64,000 nucleotides of DNA from Thermoguttaceae bacterium (GTDB lineage Bacteria > Planctomycetota > Planctomycetia > Pirellulales > Thermoguttaceae): assembly GCA_017447865.1 (NCBI GenBank), contig JAFSMO010000085.1:32726-96725 (forward strand), written 5' to 3'. The notes under the pieces were generated by a model. That model did no database searches, had not been told where the DNA came from, and saw only the letters and a list, made by a program, of their open reading frames with translations. Of the stretch, positions 34,727-42,969 are shown in pieces; the first letter of the stretch is position 1, and each line of letters opens with the position of its first letter. A program made the translations under genes and the position numbers.

Positions 34727-34823
34727 GTAATGGAGACCGGAGGCCGGAATTACGCGCCGGGTCCCACGGCCGGGAAACGATGCGTAATTCCGCGCTTACG
34801 CGCTCCATTACCGCCTTTCATTA
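34727..34823. repeat. GGCGGTAATGGA palindromic element, copy 1
   Basis: Arms GGCTGTAATGGAGACCGG...GGAATTACGCGCCGG and CGTAATTCCGCGCTTACGCG...TCCATTACCGCC face each other. Inside each arm sits a small hairpin, GACC-GGA-GGCC on the left and GCGC-GTAA-GCGC on the right (read on its own strand). The right end overlaps the stop codon of the GH95-like gene. A GAGTTAGGAGTTAGGAG run (34684-34707) precedes it. Confidence 0.8.
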
Positions 34824-36950
34824 CGGTGCGGGCTTAAACCCTTCCGCCTTGATAAACCATTGGCCGTTTCGCGGGAAGCCGGGGGCTTCGCCTTTGGAGC
34901 GGTCCACGTCGGGCGCGCCGTCCCAGCCGCCGGCCATCATGCCGATCGCGTAGAGCAGGCCGCCGTTTCCCGGCAGGTACGGGCACGGATTGTTCGCGTT
35001 GACGCCTCGCAGGTCGTAGGCGTTTCTCGGGCTTTCGTGGAGCAGGATCTCGACGGCGATATCAGGCTGACCGGTCCTCGCGGCGCACATGGCGGTCCAG
35101 GGGAAATCCCAGCCCCAAACGCGGCCCCAGTTCCAGGTCTCGTAAACCTTCTTCAGCGTCCGCCGGGCCGTTTCCGGGTCCACGCCTTCCGTCGGGGGGA
35201 TCATCCCGTACACGCCGACCGGATTCGGGTGCTCCCAGTTGTAGTTTTCGTACGAGTCGAGCCACTCGGCCGAGTGGATCCAGACCGCCTCGTCGTCCGG
35301 GAGGCCCGGCAGCGTCGGGAGCGGCGCGAGATGATCGGCGATCTCGTCCCATTCTTTCACGCGGTCTTTTCCCATGCGTTCGCGCCAGAGGTTTGCCTCA
35401 CGCAGACCGAAACGCCAGTACGCCAGGTCGAACACGCTGTCCCGCGTGATCCCCCGCTCGCTCGGCGGCATGACCGGGTCCAGATGCCAGACCCCCGCCT
35501 CGTCTTTTGTCGGGTACGACGCCATGTACTTCGCCGTCTCGTCGAGGATCTCCGCCCAGCGGTCGAGCGTCGCCTGCGTCGGGCGGTTCCTGTACTCCAG
35601 CTCCGCGAAGATCATCGGGTGCGGCTGCTTCCAGAGCAAAACCTGATTTCCGACCCACGGCGCCGTGCGGCTTTCCGGCCCGGTCGATTTCTGCCACTGC
35701 GCGCCGTCGTAGCCGAGCTGACGGGCGAGCATCTTCGCGACGGGGAGGTTTCTTTTGTAACAGTCCAACGCCCGGTCGGAGAGTTCAAGCCGGTCCCAAA
35801 GAGCGTAGTGCGCCAGGTGCCAGTAGATCATTTCGCCGTGGTACTGCCCGCGCCACGGGTCCGTTCCGAGGAGTCCCGTCTCGGCGGACGGGTAACTGCC
35901 GGCCGAGTTCGTCCGCATGAGGTACTGCGAAAGGACGATCCGGCGTTCCAGCTCCATCCAGCGCGGGTCTTTGCTCTGAGAAAGGTCCACGGCCGCGCCG
36001 GACTTCCAGAATTTCTCCCACGCCGCGGAGGTTTCGGCTTTCAATTCCTCGAACGCCGGGATCGCCGCCCGCTCGATTTTCGGCCAGCCGTCGTAAAACG
36101 CGCAGGAAAACTCGCAGACGCTTCCATCCGTCGCGATCGTCAGCTCGTGGCACGTGGGGTTCATCTGCAGGACGCCGTTTTCCGTGCAGTCCACGCAGAC
36201 CGTGTATTGGAAATCGTCGGCCTCGCGCTGGATCTGGGCCGAGTGCGTCGAATTCCCCGGCAGGACCCGGGTCGTGTGCTTTTCACTCGGGCCAAAGTCG
36301 CCGGAGTACCGAGCCATCTTAATGTTCGGGTACGGAAAATCGATCATGACCACGATCTTCCCTTGGGCGATCAGCGGCGACTCGACCCGCGCGCATACGC
36401 AGTCCGACTCCATCCGCACAAGCGTTTCGACCTTCACCGTCTCGCCGTCGAGCTGGAACTCGGTCGTGTGCAGCCCGGTCCAAAGGTCGAGGCGGCGCCG
36501 GACGTTCCGGATCTCGGCGTCATTGATCGGCTGAAAGACGGAATTTCCCGCATTGCGCACGAGCCGGATGCGGCCCAGATCGGCCCGGTGCGGATTTTCA
36601 CGCATCCACGTGCGCAGGGCTTCTTTTTCGGGCGGGTACGCGATGTCGCCCTGGTGCGGCTGGTTGCGTCCCTGCTGAAACGTCCCGGTCGCGGGCACGT
36701 CGGCGGGCGTAAACCCCTCCGGCAGCGGGAACGAGTGCCAGCCCCAGTGCGCCATGATGTTTCCGCGCGTGGTCTGAAGGCCCGTCCGGTCCGTGTTGAA
36801 GCAGAACTCGCCGTTCCCCAACGGAATTTCGAGATCGACCGCGTCGCTGGTGATCGCGTGCCTTCCCACGACGGCCTGCCGATCGATCGGCTCCGCAAAA
36901 AGCGACGAGGAAAACACACACAATAAAAGGAGGAAAAAAGTCTTTTTCAT
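34821..36950 (-). CDS. secreted glycoside hydrolase, GH95/GH65-like alpha/alpha barrel
   Basis: This 709-aa exported protein has a signal peptide MKKTFFLLLLCVFSSSLFAEP. The N-terminal part (about 25-330) is a beta-supersandwich, and the second part an (alpha/alpha)6 barrel with DPWRGQYHGEMIYWHLAHYALW (about 385-406) matching the W-H-G-[DE] segment of GH95/GH65-type inverting enzymes. NNPCPYLPGNGGLLYAIGMM (about 660-679) matches the barrel end. Alpha-L-fucosidase or alpha-glycosidase activity is plausible but not certain. Its ATG overlaps the TGA of the upstream LRR gene (ATGA), so the two are coupled. Confidence 0.75.
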   Translation of the reverse strand: MKKTFFLLLLCVFSSSLFAEPIDRQAVVGRHAITSDAVDLEIPLGNGEFCFNTDRTGLQTTRGNIMAHWGWHSFPLPEGFTPADVPATGTFQQGRNQPHQGDIAYPPEKEALRTWMRENPHRADLGRIRLVRNAGNSVFQPINDAEIRNVRRRLDLWTGLHTTEFQLDGETVKVETLVRMESDCVCARVESPLIAQGKIVVMIDFPYPNIKMARYSGDFGPSEKHTTRVLPGNSTHSAQIQREADDFQYTVCVDCTENGVLQMNPTCHELTIATDGSVCEFSCAFYDGWPKIERAAIPAFEELKAETSAAWEKFWKSGAAVDLSQSKDPRWMELERRIVLSQYLMRTNSAGSYPSAETGLLGTDPWRGQYHGEMIYWHLAHYALWDRLELSDRALDCYKRNLPVAKMLARQLGYDGAQWQKSTGPESRTAPWVGNQVLLWKQPHPMIFAELEYRNRPTQATLDRWAEILDETAKYMASYPTKDEAGVWHLDPVMPPSERGITRDSVFDLAYWRFGLREANLWRERMGKDRVKEWDEIADHLAPLPTLPGLPDDEAVWIHSAEWLDSYENYNWEHPNPVGVYGMIPPTEGVDPETARRTLKKVYETWNWGRVWGWDFPWTAMCAARTGQPDIAVEILLHESPRNAYDLRGVNANNPCPYLPGNGGLLYAIGMMAGGWDGAPDVDRSKGEAPGFPRNGQWFIKAEGFKPAP

Positions 36951-37870
36951 GGGTTGGTACTCTTGATCTCAAAAGGAATATTATTTTCTTTGGCGTATTG
37001 TTCGGCATACGACCCCGCCGGGGCGTGGATCGTTAATTTCGGGCAGCCGTCAAAGGCGCAGCCTCCAATTTTCGTCACGCTTTCCGGAATTTCGACGGAC
37101 GTCAGAAACTCGCAGCTCTTGAACGCTCCCGTGCCAATCTTTGTCACGCCTTCGGGAATTACCACAGACGTTAAGGAACTGCAACACGAAAACGCATACT
37201 CATCAATCCGCATCACCGCTTTGGGAAACACCACGGACGTTAAGGAACTACAGCTATAGAAGGCATGGCTTTCAATCTCTTTCACACCTTTGGGAATCTC
37301 CACAGACGTTAATGAGCTACAGTACTCGAAAGCCCCGGCTTCAATCTCCGTCACACTTTCGGAAATCACCACGGACGTTAAGGAACTGCAACCATGAAAC
37401 GTACAGGCTTCTATTTTAGTCATACTTTCAGGAAGGACTACGGACGTTAAGGAACGACAGCACCCGAATGTATAGTCTCCAATCTTTGTCACACCTTCAG
37501 GAATTTCAATGGAAGTTAAAGAAGTACAGTCCTGGAACGCGAAGCTTTCAATCTCCGTCACGCCTTTGGGAATCACAACGGACGTTAAAGAACGGCATTC
37601 AGCGAACGCCAACTTTCCAATTTTCGTCACGCCTTCGGGAATCACCACTTCGGCCGCGAAACCTCTGTATTTTACCAGTGTTGTACCCTTCACAACGAAG
37701 GGACTGCGGAAGAGGAAGTACATTACGACAATAACCGGAATGACCCACAACCCGTTCAGCCACAGGCAAGATTTAGATTTTCCCTTGTTGGCGGAGGGCT
37801 TTGCCTCGGAAGCCTCTATTATCGGGGCTTCGGGATGGTCGGTATCGATCGAGTGGAAATCGTTACTCAT
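36947..37870 (-). CDS. membrane-anchored BspA-type leucine-rich-repeat protein
   Basis: This 307-aa protein has an acidic N-terminal region (1-35), one membrane segment (LWVIPVIVVMYFLF, about 42-55) and then nine tandem 23-residue LRR_5 repeats of the type V-x-I-P-E-G-V-T-K-I-G-x-x-A-F-x-x-C-x-S-L-T-S, as in Treponema/Bacteroides BspA adhesion proteins. The ATG at 37870 is preferred; an in-frame TTG at 37927 lies inside the mapped -10 region and cannot be used by that promoter. It is translationally coupled to the GH95-like enzyme. Surface binding of glycan or host protein is likely. Confidence 0.85.
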   Translation of the reverse strand: MSNDFHSIDTDHPEAPIIEASEAKPSANKGKSKSCLWLNGLWVIPVIVVMYFLFRSPFVVKGTTLVKYRGFAAEVVIPEGVTKIGKLAFAECRSLTSVVIPKGVTEIESFAFQDCTSLTSIEIPEGVTKIGDYTFGCCRSLTSVVLPESMTKIEACTFHGCSSLTSVVISESVTEIEAGAFEYCSSLTSVEIPKGVKEIESHAFYSCSSLTSVVFPKAVMRIDEYAFSCCSSLTSVVIPEGVTKIGTGAFKSCEFLTSVEIPESVTKIGGCAFDGCPKLTIHAPAGSYAEQYAKENNIPFEIKSTNP

Positions 37871-37915
37871 GAGGGACTCGGTGGAAAAAATAACGTGAGG
37901 GTTTACGGAAATTTC

Positions 37916-37944
37916 AGTATAAATCAATCCCCCACCACCGTCAA
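37916..37944 (-). promoter_or_regulatory. sigma70-type promoter of the LRR-GH95-symporter locus
   Basis: TTGACG and TATACT separated by 17 nt on the minus strand. Transcription should start near 37909, downstream of the alternative TTG start and 39 nt before the ATG at 37870. Confidence 0.65.
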
Positions 37945-37994
37945 GGGGGGCTGAAAAACTTTTCCGATTTTTCCGATTATTCCTTCAAGAGCAC

Positions 37995-38022
37995 TTGCAT
38001 TTTTTTCGATATAATATATAAT
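37995..38022 (+). promoter_or_regulatory. sigma70-type promoter of cysK
   Basis: TTGCAT and TATAAT with a 16-nt spacer, followed by a 68-nt leader to the ATG at 38091. Divergent from the promoter at 37916-37944. Confidence 0.65.
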
Positions 38023-38090
38023 AGCGCACAATCGTCACTTTGCGCATTTTGTTTAACCCTCAAATTTTAACACTTAAAAACCGCTAAAAA

Positions 38091-39113
38091 ATGGACCCGC
38101 TCAAACGTCTGCAAGGCATCATCAGCCTCATTGGAAACACTCCGCTTCTGAAAATCGATTTTACCTGGAAAGGCCACCCGCGCTCCATTTTTGCGAAGGC
38201 CGAGTACCTGAACCTCACGGGAAGCATCAAGGACCGCATGGCCTACCACATCCTGAAGAAGGCATACGAGGACGGCACCCTGAAGCCGAACGCGACGATC
38301 GCCGAGGCGACGAGCGGCAATACCGGGATCTCCTTCTCGGCCCTGGGGCGTCTGATGGGGCACCCGGTCACGATTTTCATGCCGGACTGGATGAGCGCCG
38401 AGCGCAAGAACCTGATGAAGGCTTACGGCGCGGAGATCCGCCTCGTCTCGAAGGAGCAGGGCGGTTTTCTCGGGTCGATCGAGATGGCCGAGCAGATGCA
38501 GCGGGACGACCCGACGGTTTTCCTCCCGCGTCAGTTCGACAACGAGGATAATTCGGACGCGCATTTCTGCTCGACCGGGCCGGAGATTGCCCGTCAGCTT
38601 GCGAGCATTGGCCGCACGGCGGACGCTTTCGTCGCGGGAGTCGGCACGGGCGGGACGGTCATGGGCTGCGGCCGCTACCTGAAGACGATCAACCCGAATC
38701 TGAAAATTCACCCGCTGGAACCCGCCAGTTCCCCGACGCTTACGACCGGTTACAAAATCGGCTTCCACCGGATCCAGGGCATTTCCGACGAGTTCATCCC
38801 GGCGATCCTGAAGCTCGACGAGCTGGACAGCGTGGTCGAAGTCGATGACGGCGACGCGATCCTCATGGCGCAGAAACTTTCCCGTGATCTGGGGCTGGGC
38901 GTTGGGATCTCCGCCGGCGGAAACTTCCTCGGGGCGATGAAGCTCCTCAACGCGATGAGCGACGAAGAAGCCGAAAAGGCCACGATCGTTACGGTTTTCG
39001 TGGACGATAACAAGAAGTACCTGAGCACCGACTACACGAAAGTCGAGCCGGAAAAAGACGATTTCCTCGCGCCGAACATCGAGCTGCTGACCGTCACCGG
39101 GATCAAATCGTGA
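38091..39113 (+). CDS. cysK: cysteine synthase family PLP enzyme
   Basis: This 340-aa fold-type II PLP enzyme forms cysteine from O-acetylserine (or a related activated serine) and sulfide. It carries the PLP lysine in GSIKDRM (Lys47), the substrate loop TSGNTG (73-78) and the phosphate loop GVGTGGTVMGCGRY (about 182-195). The overall length and the N-terminal LIGNTPLL motif are standard. A cystathionine beta-synthase lacking the CBS domains would look similar, so the exact donor is open. It is the first gene of a two-gene unit with mannonate dehydratase, an unusual partner. Confidence 0.87.
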   Translation: MDPLKRLQGIISLIGNTPLLKIDFTWKGHPRSIFAKAEYLNLTGSIKDRMAYHILKKAYEDGTLKPNATIAEATSGNTGISFSALGRLMGHPVTIFMPDWMSAERKNLMKAYGAEIRLVSKEQGGFLGSIEMAEQMQRDDPTVFLPRQFDNEDNSDAHFCSTGPEIARQLASIGRTADAFVAGVGTGGTVMGCGRYLKTINPNLKIHPLEPASSPTLTTGYKIGFHRIQGISDEFIPAILKLDELDSVVEVDDGDAILMAQKLSRDLGLGVGISAGGNFLGAMKLLNAMSDEEAEKATIVTVFVDDNKKYLSTDYTKVEPEKDDFLAPNIELLTVTGIKS

Positions 39114-39138
39114 GAAGCCGCTAGCAGGAGCCTCAGCC

Positions 39139-40083
39139 ATGAAAATCGGAATGTTTCTCCCGTTCAACCCGGACCAGCGGTGGACCTTAGCCCGTCAGGT
39201 CGGGGTGACGCACGCCATCGTGAAGCTCGCGCCGGAGCTGACCGGCTGGAAATCTCCCGCCGACTCGATCGACGTGCTGGCTGAGGCGAAGCGCCGTTTC
39301 AATGAGGCGGGGTTCATTCTCGAGGCGCTTGAAGGGGACGAGCTCGACATGAGCCGGATCAAGCTCGGGCAGGACGGCCGCGACGAGGACATCGAGCGGT
39401 ACTGCCAGATGCTCCGGAACATGGGCGAGCTGGGGATCCCGCTTCTGTGCTACAATTTCATGGCCGGGATCGGCTGGCACCGCACGAAATTCAACATTCC
39501 GGAGCGCGGCGGGGCGCTGACATCCGAGTTTGACCTCACGCAGTCGGATACGGTCCCGGAGATCATCTCGGCCGAGCAGGTCTGGGAAAACTACAAATAC
39601 TTCATCACGCGCGTCCTTCCCGTGGCGGAGCAGGCCGGCGTGAGGATGGGGCTTCATCCGGACGACCCGCCGATCCCGTCTCTGGAGGGCTACGGCCGGT
39701 TTCTCTGCAGCGCGGACGGCTACCGCCGGGTCATGGCGCTTTCGGACAGTCCGTCGCACGGGATCACGTTCTGCCAAGCCAATTTCTACGCGATGGGCGA
39801 GGACGTGCCGGCCCTGATCCGTGAATGGCGCGACCGCATTTTCTTCGTTCATTTCCGCGACATTCGCAAGACGGCCAACGGCTTCGTCGAGGCGTTCCAC
39901 GATAACGGCGACCACGACATGGCGGCGCTGATGCGCGTTTACCGTGAAATCGGCTTCGACGGCCTGATCCGTACCGACCACGCCCCGGCCATGGCCGGCG
40001 AAAAGGGCGGCGGCTACGACATGCTCGGCCACATTTTTGCGATCGGCTACCTCAAAGGGATCCTGGATTCAATTAAGAATTAA
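39139..40083 (+). CDS. uxuA: mannonate dehydratase
   Basis: This enzyme dehydrates D-mannonate to 2-keto-3-deoxygluconate in hexuronate breakdown. The 314-aa TIM barrel shows the family motifs LCYNFMAG (about 111-118), HPDDPP (about 173-178, metal His), FCQANFYAMGED (about 211-222), FVHFRDI (about 235-241) and a C-terminal RTDHAPAMAGEKGGGYDMLG (about 275-294). The family usually has about 350-390 aa, so this is a short form. It fits a polyuronide-using lifestyle. An AGGAG ribosome site lies about 10 nt before the ATG, and the gene follows cysK by 25 nt. Confidence 0.87.
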   Translation: MKIGMFLPFNPDQRWTLARQVGVTHAIVKLAPELTGWKSPADSIDVLAEAKRRFNEAGFILEALEGDELDMSRIKLGQDGRDEDIERYCQMLRNMGELGIPLLCYNFMAGIGWHRTKFNIPERGGALTSEFDLTQSDTVPEIISAEQVWENYKYFITRVLPVAEQAGVRMGLHPDDPPIPSLEGYGRFLCSADGYRRVMALSDSPSHGITFCQANFYAMGEDVPALIREWRDRIFFVHFRDIRKTANGFVEAFHDNGDHDMAALMRVYREIGFDGLIRTDHAPAMAGEKGGGYDMLGHIFAIGYLKGILDSIKN

Positions 40084-40188
40084 GAATTTTGAATTATGAA
40101 TTAGTTTTCTTTGGGGACTCCGCACTCTAACTCCACGCCAGTCCCCATTTTATAATTCATAATTCATCATTCTTAATCCATAATTCTT
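40072..40188. repeat. AT-rich inverted repeat (GAATTATGAATT family)
   Basis: ATTAAGAATTTTGAATTATG (40081-40100) faces TATAATTCATAATTCATCAT and neighbours (40150-40188), giving a long imperfect hairpin between uxuA and the rpsB promoter. It could end the uxuA transcript. Direct-repeat relatives lie at 19110-19142 and 50625-50675. Confidence 0.7.
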
Positions 40189-40200
40189 TCTTTCCCCCCC

Positions 40201-40228
40201 TTGACGCGGATGGAAAATCTGGTATAAT
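40201..40228 (+). promoter_or_regulatory. sigma70-type promoter of rpsB-tsf
   Basis: TTGACG, 16-nt spacer, TATAAT, and a TGG extension before the -10 box (TGGTATAAT). It is the best promoter in the window, as expected for a ribosomal protein operon. Confidence 0.8.
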
Positions 40229-40234
40229 GCTAAA

Positions 40235-40358
40235 ATCCATCGTGATACGGCTAGCGATGGTCTGTTTTGTCATGCCGATTAACCTAACGTCGGACTCTAT
40301 GGGCGGGCACGCGAGTGTCGCCTGTCTGATGTGACTCTTTTTAGAGGGAGACTTTATA
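40235..40358 (+). promoter_or_regulatory. structured 5' leader of rpsB, possible S2 autoregulatory site
   Basis: The roughly 120-nt leader contains CCATCG...CGATGG (40237-40260), then CCGA...TCGG around 40275-40293 and a GC-rich segment GGGCACGCGAGTGTCGCC that can pair with itself. GAGGGAG about 10 nt before the ATG is the ribosome site. Leader-mediated autoregulation of rpsB is known in several bacteria; whether this leader belongs to a described class is not decided here. Confidence 0.45.
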
Positions 40359-41072
40359 ATGTCATCTTTGATGGTCAAAGACCTGATTGATGCCGGTGTT
40401 CACTATGGTCACCGCGCGAGCCGCTGGAACCCGAAGATGCGCCCGTACATTTACGGCCGTCTGAACCAGATCCATATCATCAACGTGCGCGAGACTCTTC
40501 GTGGTCTGTTCCGCGCCCGCAAGTACCTCCAGCAGGTCGTCGCCGCCGGCAGCCTGATCCTCTTCGTCGGAACCAAACGTCAGGCTTCCGAAATCATCCA
40601 GCGCCAGGCCGAGAGCTGCGGAATGCCGTTCGTCAGTGAACGTTGGCTGGGTGGTACGCTCACCAACTTCCGTACGGTCACGAAACGTCTGGAACGCCTC
40701 ACCGAACTGGAAGCCCTCCGCGCCAGCGAGGAATTCGCCCAGTACAGCAAGAAAATGCAGTCCAGCCTGAACCGCGAGTACCGCAAGATGTACCGCAACC
40801 TGAACGGTCTGCGTACGCTCAACCGTATTCCGGAAGTTCTGGTCATCGTGGACCCGAAGAAAGAAAAGAACGCGGTCGCTGAAGCCCGCAAAATGAACGT
40901 CACGACGATCGCTCTGATCGATACGAACTGCGACCCCGACCAGATCGACCTCCCGATCCCGGGCAACGACGACAGCATTCGCTCCATCGATCTGATCATT
41001 GGTTACCTTGCCGAATCCATCGCCGCTGCGAAGGCGGAGCAGGAAGGGCAGACCGCGGCTGCTGCGGAATGA
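40359..41072 (+). CDS. rpsB: 30S ribosomal protein S2
   Basis: S2 binds the head-body junction of the 30S subunit. The 237-aa sequence has the canonical start VKDLIDAGVHYGHRASRWNPKM (written in part) and the later motifs GTKRQASEII (about 67-76), ERWLGGTLTNFRTV (about 93-106) and PDQIDLPIPGNDD (about 192-204). The usual family length is about 230-260 aa. The ATG at 40359 has GAGGGAG upstream; an in-frame ATG four codons later would remove SSL only. It is followed by tsf as in most bacteria. Confidence 0.96.
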   Translation: MSSLMVKDLIDAGVHYGHRASRWNPKMRPYIYGRLNQIHIINVRETLRGLFRARKYLQQVVAAGSLILFVGTKRQASEIIQRQAESCGMPFVSERWLGGTLTNFRTVTKRLERLTELEALRASEEFAQYSKKMQSSLNREYRKMYRNLNGLRTLNRIPEVLVIVDPKKEKNAVAEARKMNVTTIALIDTNCDPDQIDLPIPGNDDSIRSIDLIIGYLAESIAAAKAEQEGQTAAAAE

Positions 41073-41185
41073 GCTTTTCATAATCTGGAATGAGGAATCA
41101 GGCCCGGGGAACGGATTTCCGACCGCCTGATTCCCGTCATAAAATTCCGAATCAAGATTCAAAACTAAACTCTAAGGAGATTACT

Positions 41186-42016
41186 ATGGCAATTACTGCG
41201 AAACAGGTAATGGATCTGCGCGCGAAGACCGGTCTGGGCATGATGGACTGCAAAAAAGCCCTGAACGAGGCGGACGGTGATGAAGATCTCGCGATCGAAA
41301 TCCTTCGTAAAAAAGGCCTGGCCAAGATGGCTGAAAAACTGACCGAGCGTACGACCGAAGAAGGCATCATTGCGATGGTTCGTAAAAACGGTTCCCTCGG
41401 GATCGTCGAACTGCTGTGCGAAAGCGCCCCGGTCACGACGAACGAAGGTTTCGTCCAGCTCGCCAACGACATCGCGGAAGTGGTCGCTTCCAATCCGGAA
41501 TTCGCCACGACCGAAGAGCTGATGGCTCAGAAAGCCCCGAGCTTTGACGGCACGCTCCAGAACGAACTGGACGAGCTGTTCAACCGCATTCGTGAAGTCT
41601 TCCGCGTGAAGCGTTTCCTCAAGGTCGACGGACCTTGCTCCAGCTACCTGCACCACGACCACAAATCTGCCGTTCTGCTTCTTCTCGAAGAGGGCGACGA
41701 GGAAGTCGGCCGCGACATTTGCATGCACATCGCCGCGATGAAGCCGCAGGGACTCCGCGCCGAGGACCTGGATCAGGCGGTCATCGAAAACGAGAAGCGC
41801 ATCCAGCTTGAGCTGATGAACGCGGATCCGAAAAACGCCAACAAACCGGACGCGATCAAAGAGAAGATCATCAACGGTTCGATGCACAAATTCCTCGCTC
41901 AGAAATGCCTCCTGAGCCAGCCGTTCGTGAAGGATCCGTCCCTCACGGTCGAGCAGTTCGCGAACAAGAACGGCCTGAAAATCGTCAAGTTCGTTCACTG
42001 GATGCTTGGCAAATAA
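41186..42016 (+). CDS. tsf: translation elongation factor Ts
   Basis: EF-Ts recycles EF-Tu-GDP. The 276-aa protein has the N-terminal UBA-like domain with ITAKQVMDLRAKTGLGMMDC (written in part) and KKALNEADGD, and two core domains. HIAAMKPQGL (about 186-195) and the dimerisation region fit the family. AAGGAGA lies 5-6 nt before the ATG at 41186; the frame extends upstream through the intergenic region but without a start supported by a ribosome site. The core linker (about 125-150) differs from the E. coli form, as in other planctomycetes. Confidence 0.95.
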   Translation: MAITAKQVMDLRAKTGLGMMDCKKALNEADGDEDLAIEILRKKGLAKMAEKLTERTTEEGIIAMVRKNGSLGIVELLCESAPVTTNEGFVQLANDIAEVVASNPEFATTEELMAQKAPSFDGTLQNELDELFNRIREVFRVKRFLKVDGPCSSYLHHDHKSAVLLLLEEGDEEVGRDICMHIAAMKPQGLRAEDLDQAVIENEKRIQLELMNADPKNANKPDAIKEKIINGSMHKFLAQKCLLSQPFVKDPSLTVEQFANKNGLKIVKFVHWMLGK

Positions 42017-42090
42017 TTGGGTTTGAAACCTGGGATAGTTCGTCGTGCCTTTGCGGCTCCGGTGGACTGTCCCTTTTTTTTGAGTTGAGA

Positions 42091-42154
42091 GTTTTCAGTT
42101 TTCCGTTTTCAGTTGCCGGGATTAACTTGTAACTGAAAACTGAGAACTGAAAAC
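42091..42154. repeat. 24-nt inverted repeat between tsf and pyrH
   Basis: GTTTTCAGTTTTCCGTTTTC and following bases (42091-42114) face AACTGAAAACTGAGAACTGA and following bases (42131-42154). The arms differ only near the centre. It would form a strong hairpin in the tsf-pyrH transcript, perhaps attenuating pyrH expression. Confidence 0.75.
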
Positions 42155-42207
42155 TTCATTTCGTCGCAGCCGAAACGCTGACCACTGAATATTTAAAGGG
42201 GTGAATC

Positions 42208-42942
42208 ATGGCAAACGAAAGCGCTCTCAAATACAAACGTCTCATTCTGAAAATTTCCGGTGAGTCTCTTGCTCCGGCGGGAGGTCACGGGGTTTCGATG
42301 GAGTCCATCGTCACGATCGCGAAGCAGGTTTACGCGGCCAGCCAGCACGGCACGCAGATCGGGCTGGTTCTGGGCGGCGGAAATATTCTCCGCGGCGCGC
42401 AGTTCATGACCCAGGGGGCGCACGTCCACGAAGCGACGGCCCACTACATGGGAATGCTCGCGACGGTGATGAACGCTCTGGCGATGCAGGACGCGCTGGA
42501 ATCGGTCGGCTGCACGACCCGCGTCATGACGGCCATTCGGATGGACGGCGTGGCGGAACCGTACATTCGCCGCCGTGCTCTGCGTCACCTGGAAAAGGGC
42601 CGCGTAATCATTCTGGCCGCGGGGATCGGCAGTCCGTTCGTGACGACCGACACCGGGGCGGCGCAGCGTGCGCTGGAACTGGACGCGGACATTTTGCTCA
42701 AGGGGACGAAAGTGGACGGCGTGTACTCGAGCGACCCGGTCAAAGACCCCGAAGCGCTCTTCTACCCGCACCTGACGTACGAAGAAGTGCTCGCCAAGCA
42801 CCTGAAGATCATGGATCAGGGCGCGGTCACGAAGTGCATGGAGTACAGTCTCCCGATCCGTGTTTTCAATTACCGTCAGGACGGGAACATTGAAAAGGCG
42901 GTCCGCGGCGAGGAAATTGGAACGCTGATCTCGAATTTTTGA
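42208..42942 (+). CDS. pyrH: uridylate kinase (UMP kinase)
   Basis: PyrH phosphorylates UMP to UDP. The 244-aa amino-acid-kinase-fold protein has LILKISGESLAP (about 12-23), the Gly-rich loop GLVLGGGNILRGA (about 52-64), TAIRMDGVAEPY (about 110-121) and the KGTKVDGVYSSDP segment (about 169-181) that reads nucleotide binding. Length and motifs are standard. AAAGGGG precedes the ATG by 7-8 nt. In most bacteria frr follows directly; here another gene intervenes. Confidence 0.95.
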   Translation: MANESALKYKRLILKISGESLAPAGGHGVSMESIVTIAKQVYAASQHGTQIGLVLGGGNILRGAQFMTQGAHVHEATAHYMGMLATVMNALAMQDALESVGCTTRVMTAIRMDGVAEPYIRRRALRHLEKGRVIILAAGIGSPFVTTDTGAAQRALELDADILLKGTKVDGVYSSDPVKDPEALFYPHLTYEEVLAKHLKIMDQGAVTKCMEYSLPIRVFNYRQDGNIEKAVRGEEIGTLISNF

Positions 42943-42969
42943 GCCTGAAACATTCGCCGGGGCCCGATC

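Noticed and set aside
34860..36926. 688-codon plus-strand open frame
   Set aside because: Antisense to the GH95-like gene, which has signal peptide and barrel motifs.
37871..37927. TTG start extending the BspA-type LRR protein by 19 residues
   Set aside because: It coincides with the -10 region of a good promoter, so a transcript from that promoter would not include it.
40229..40358. tRNA-like fold in the rpsB leader
   Set aside because: It has stems but no T-loop GTTCRA motif, acceptor pairing or CCA end; a leader structure is the simpler reading.
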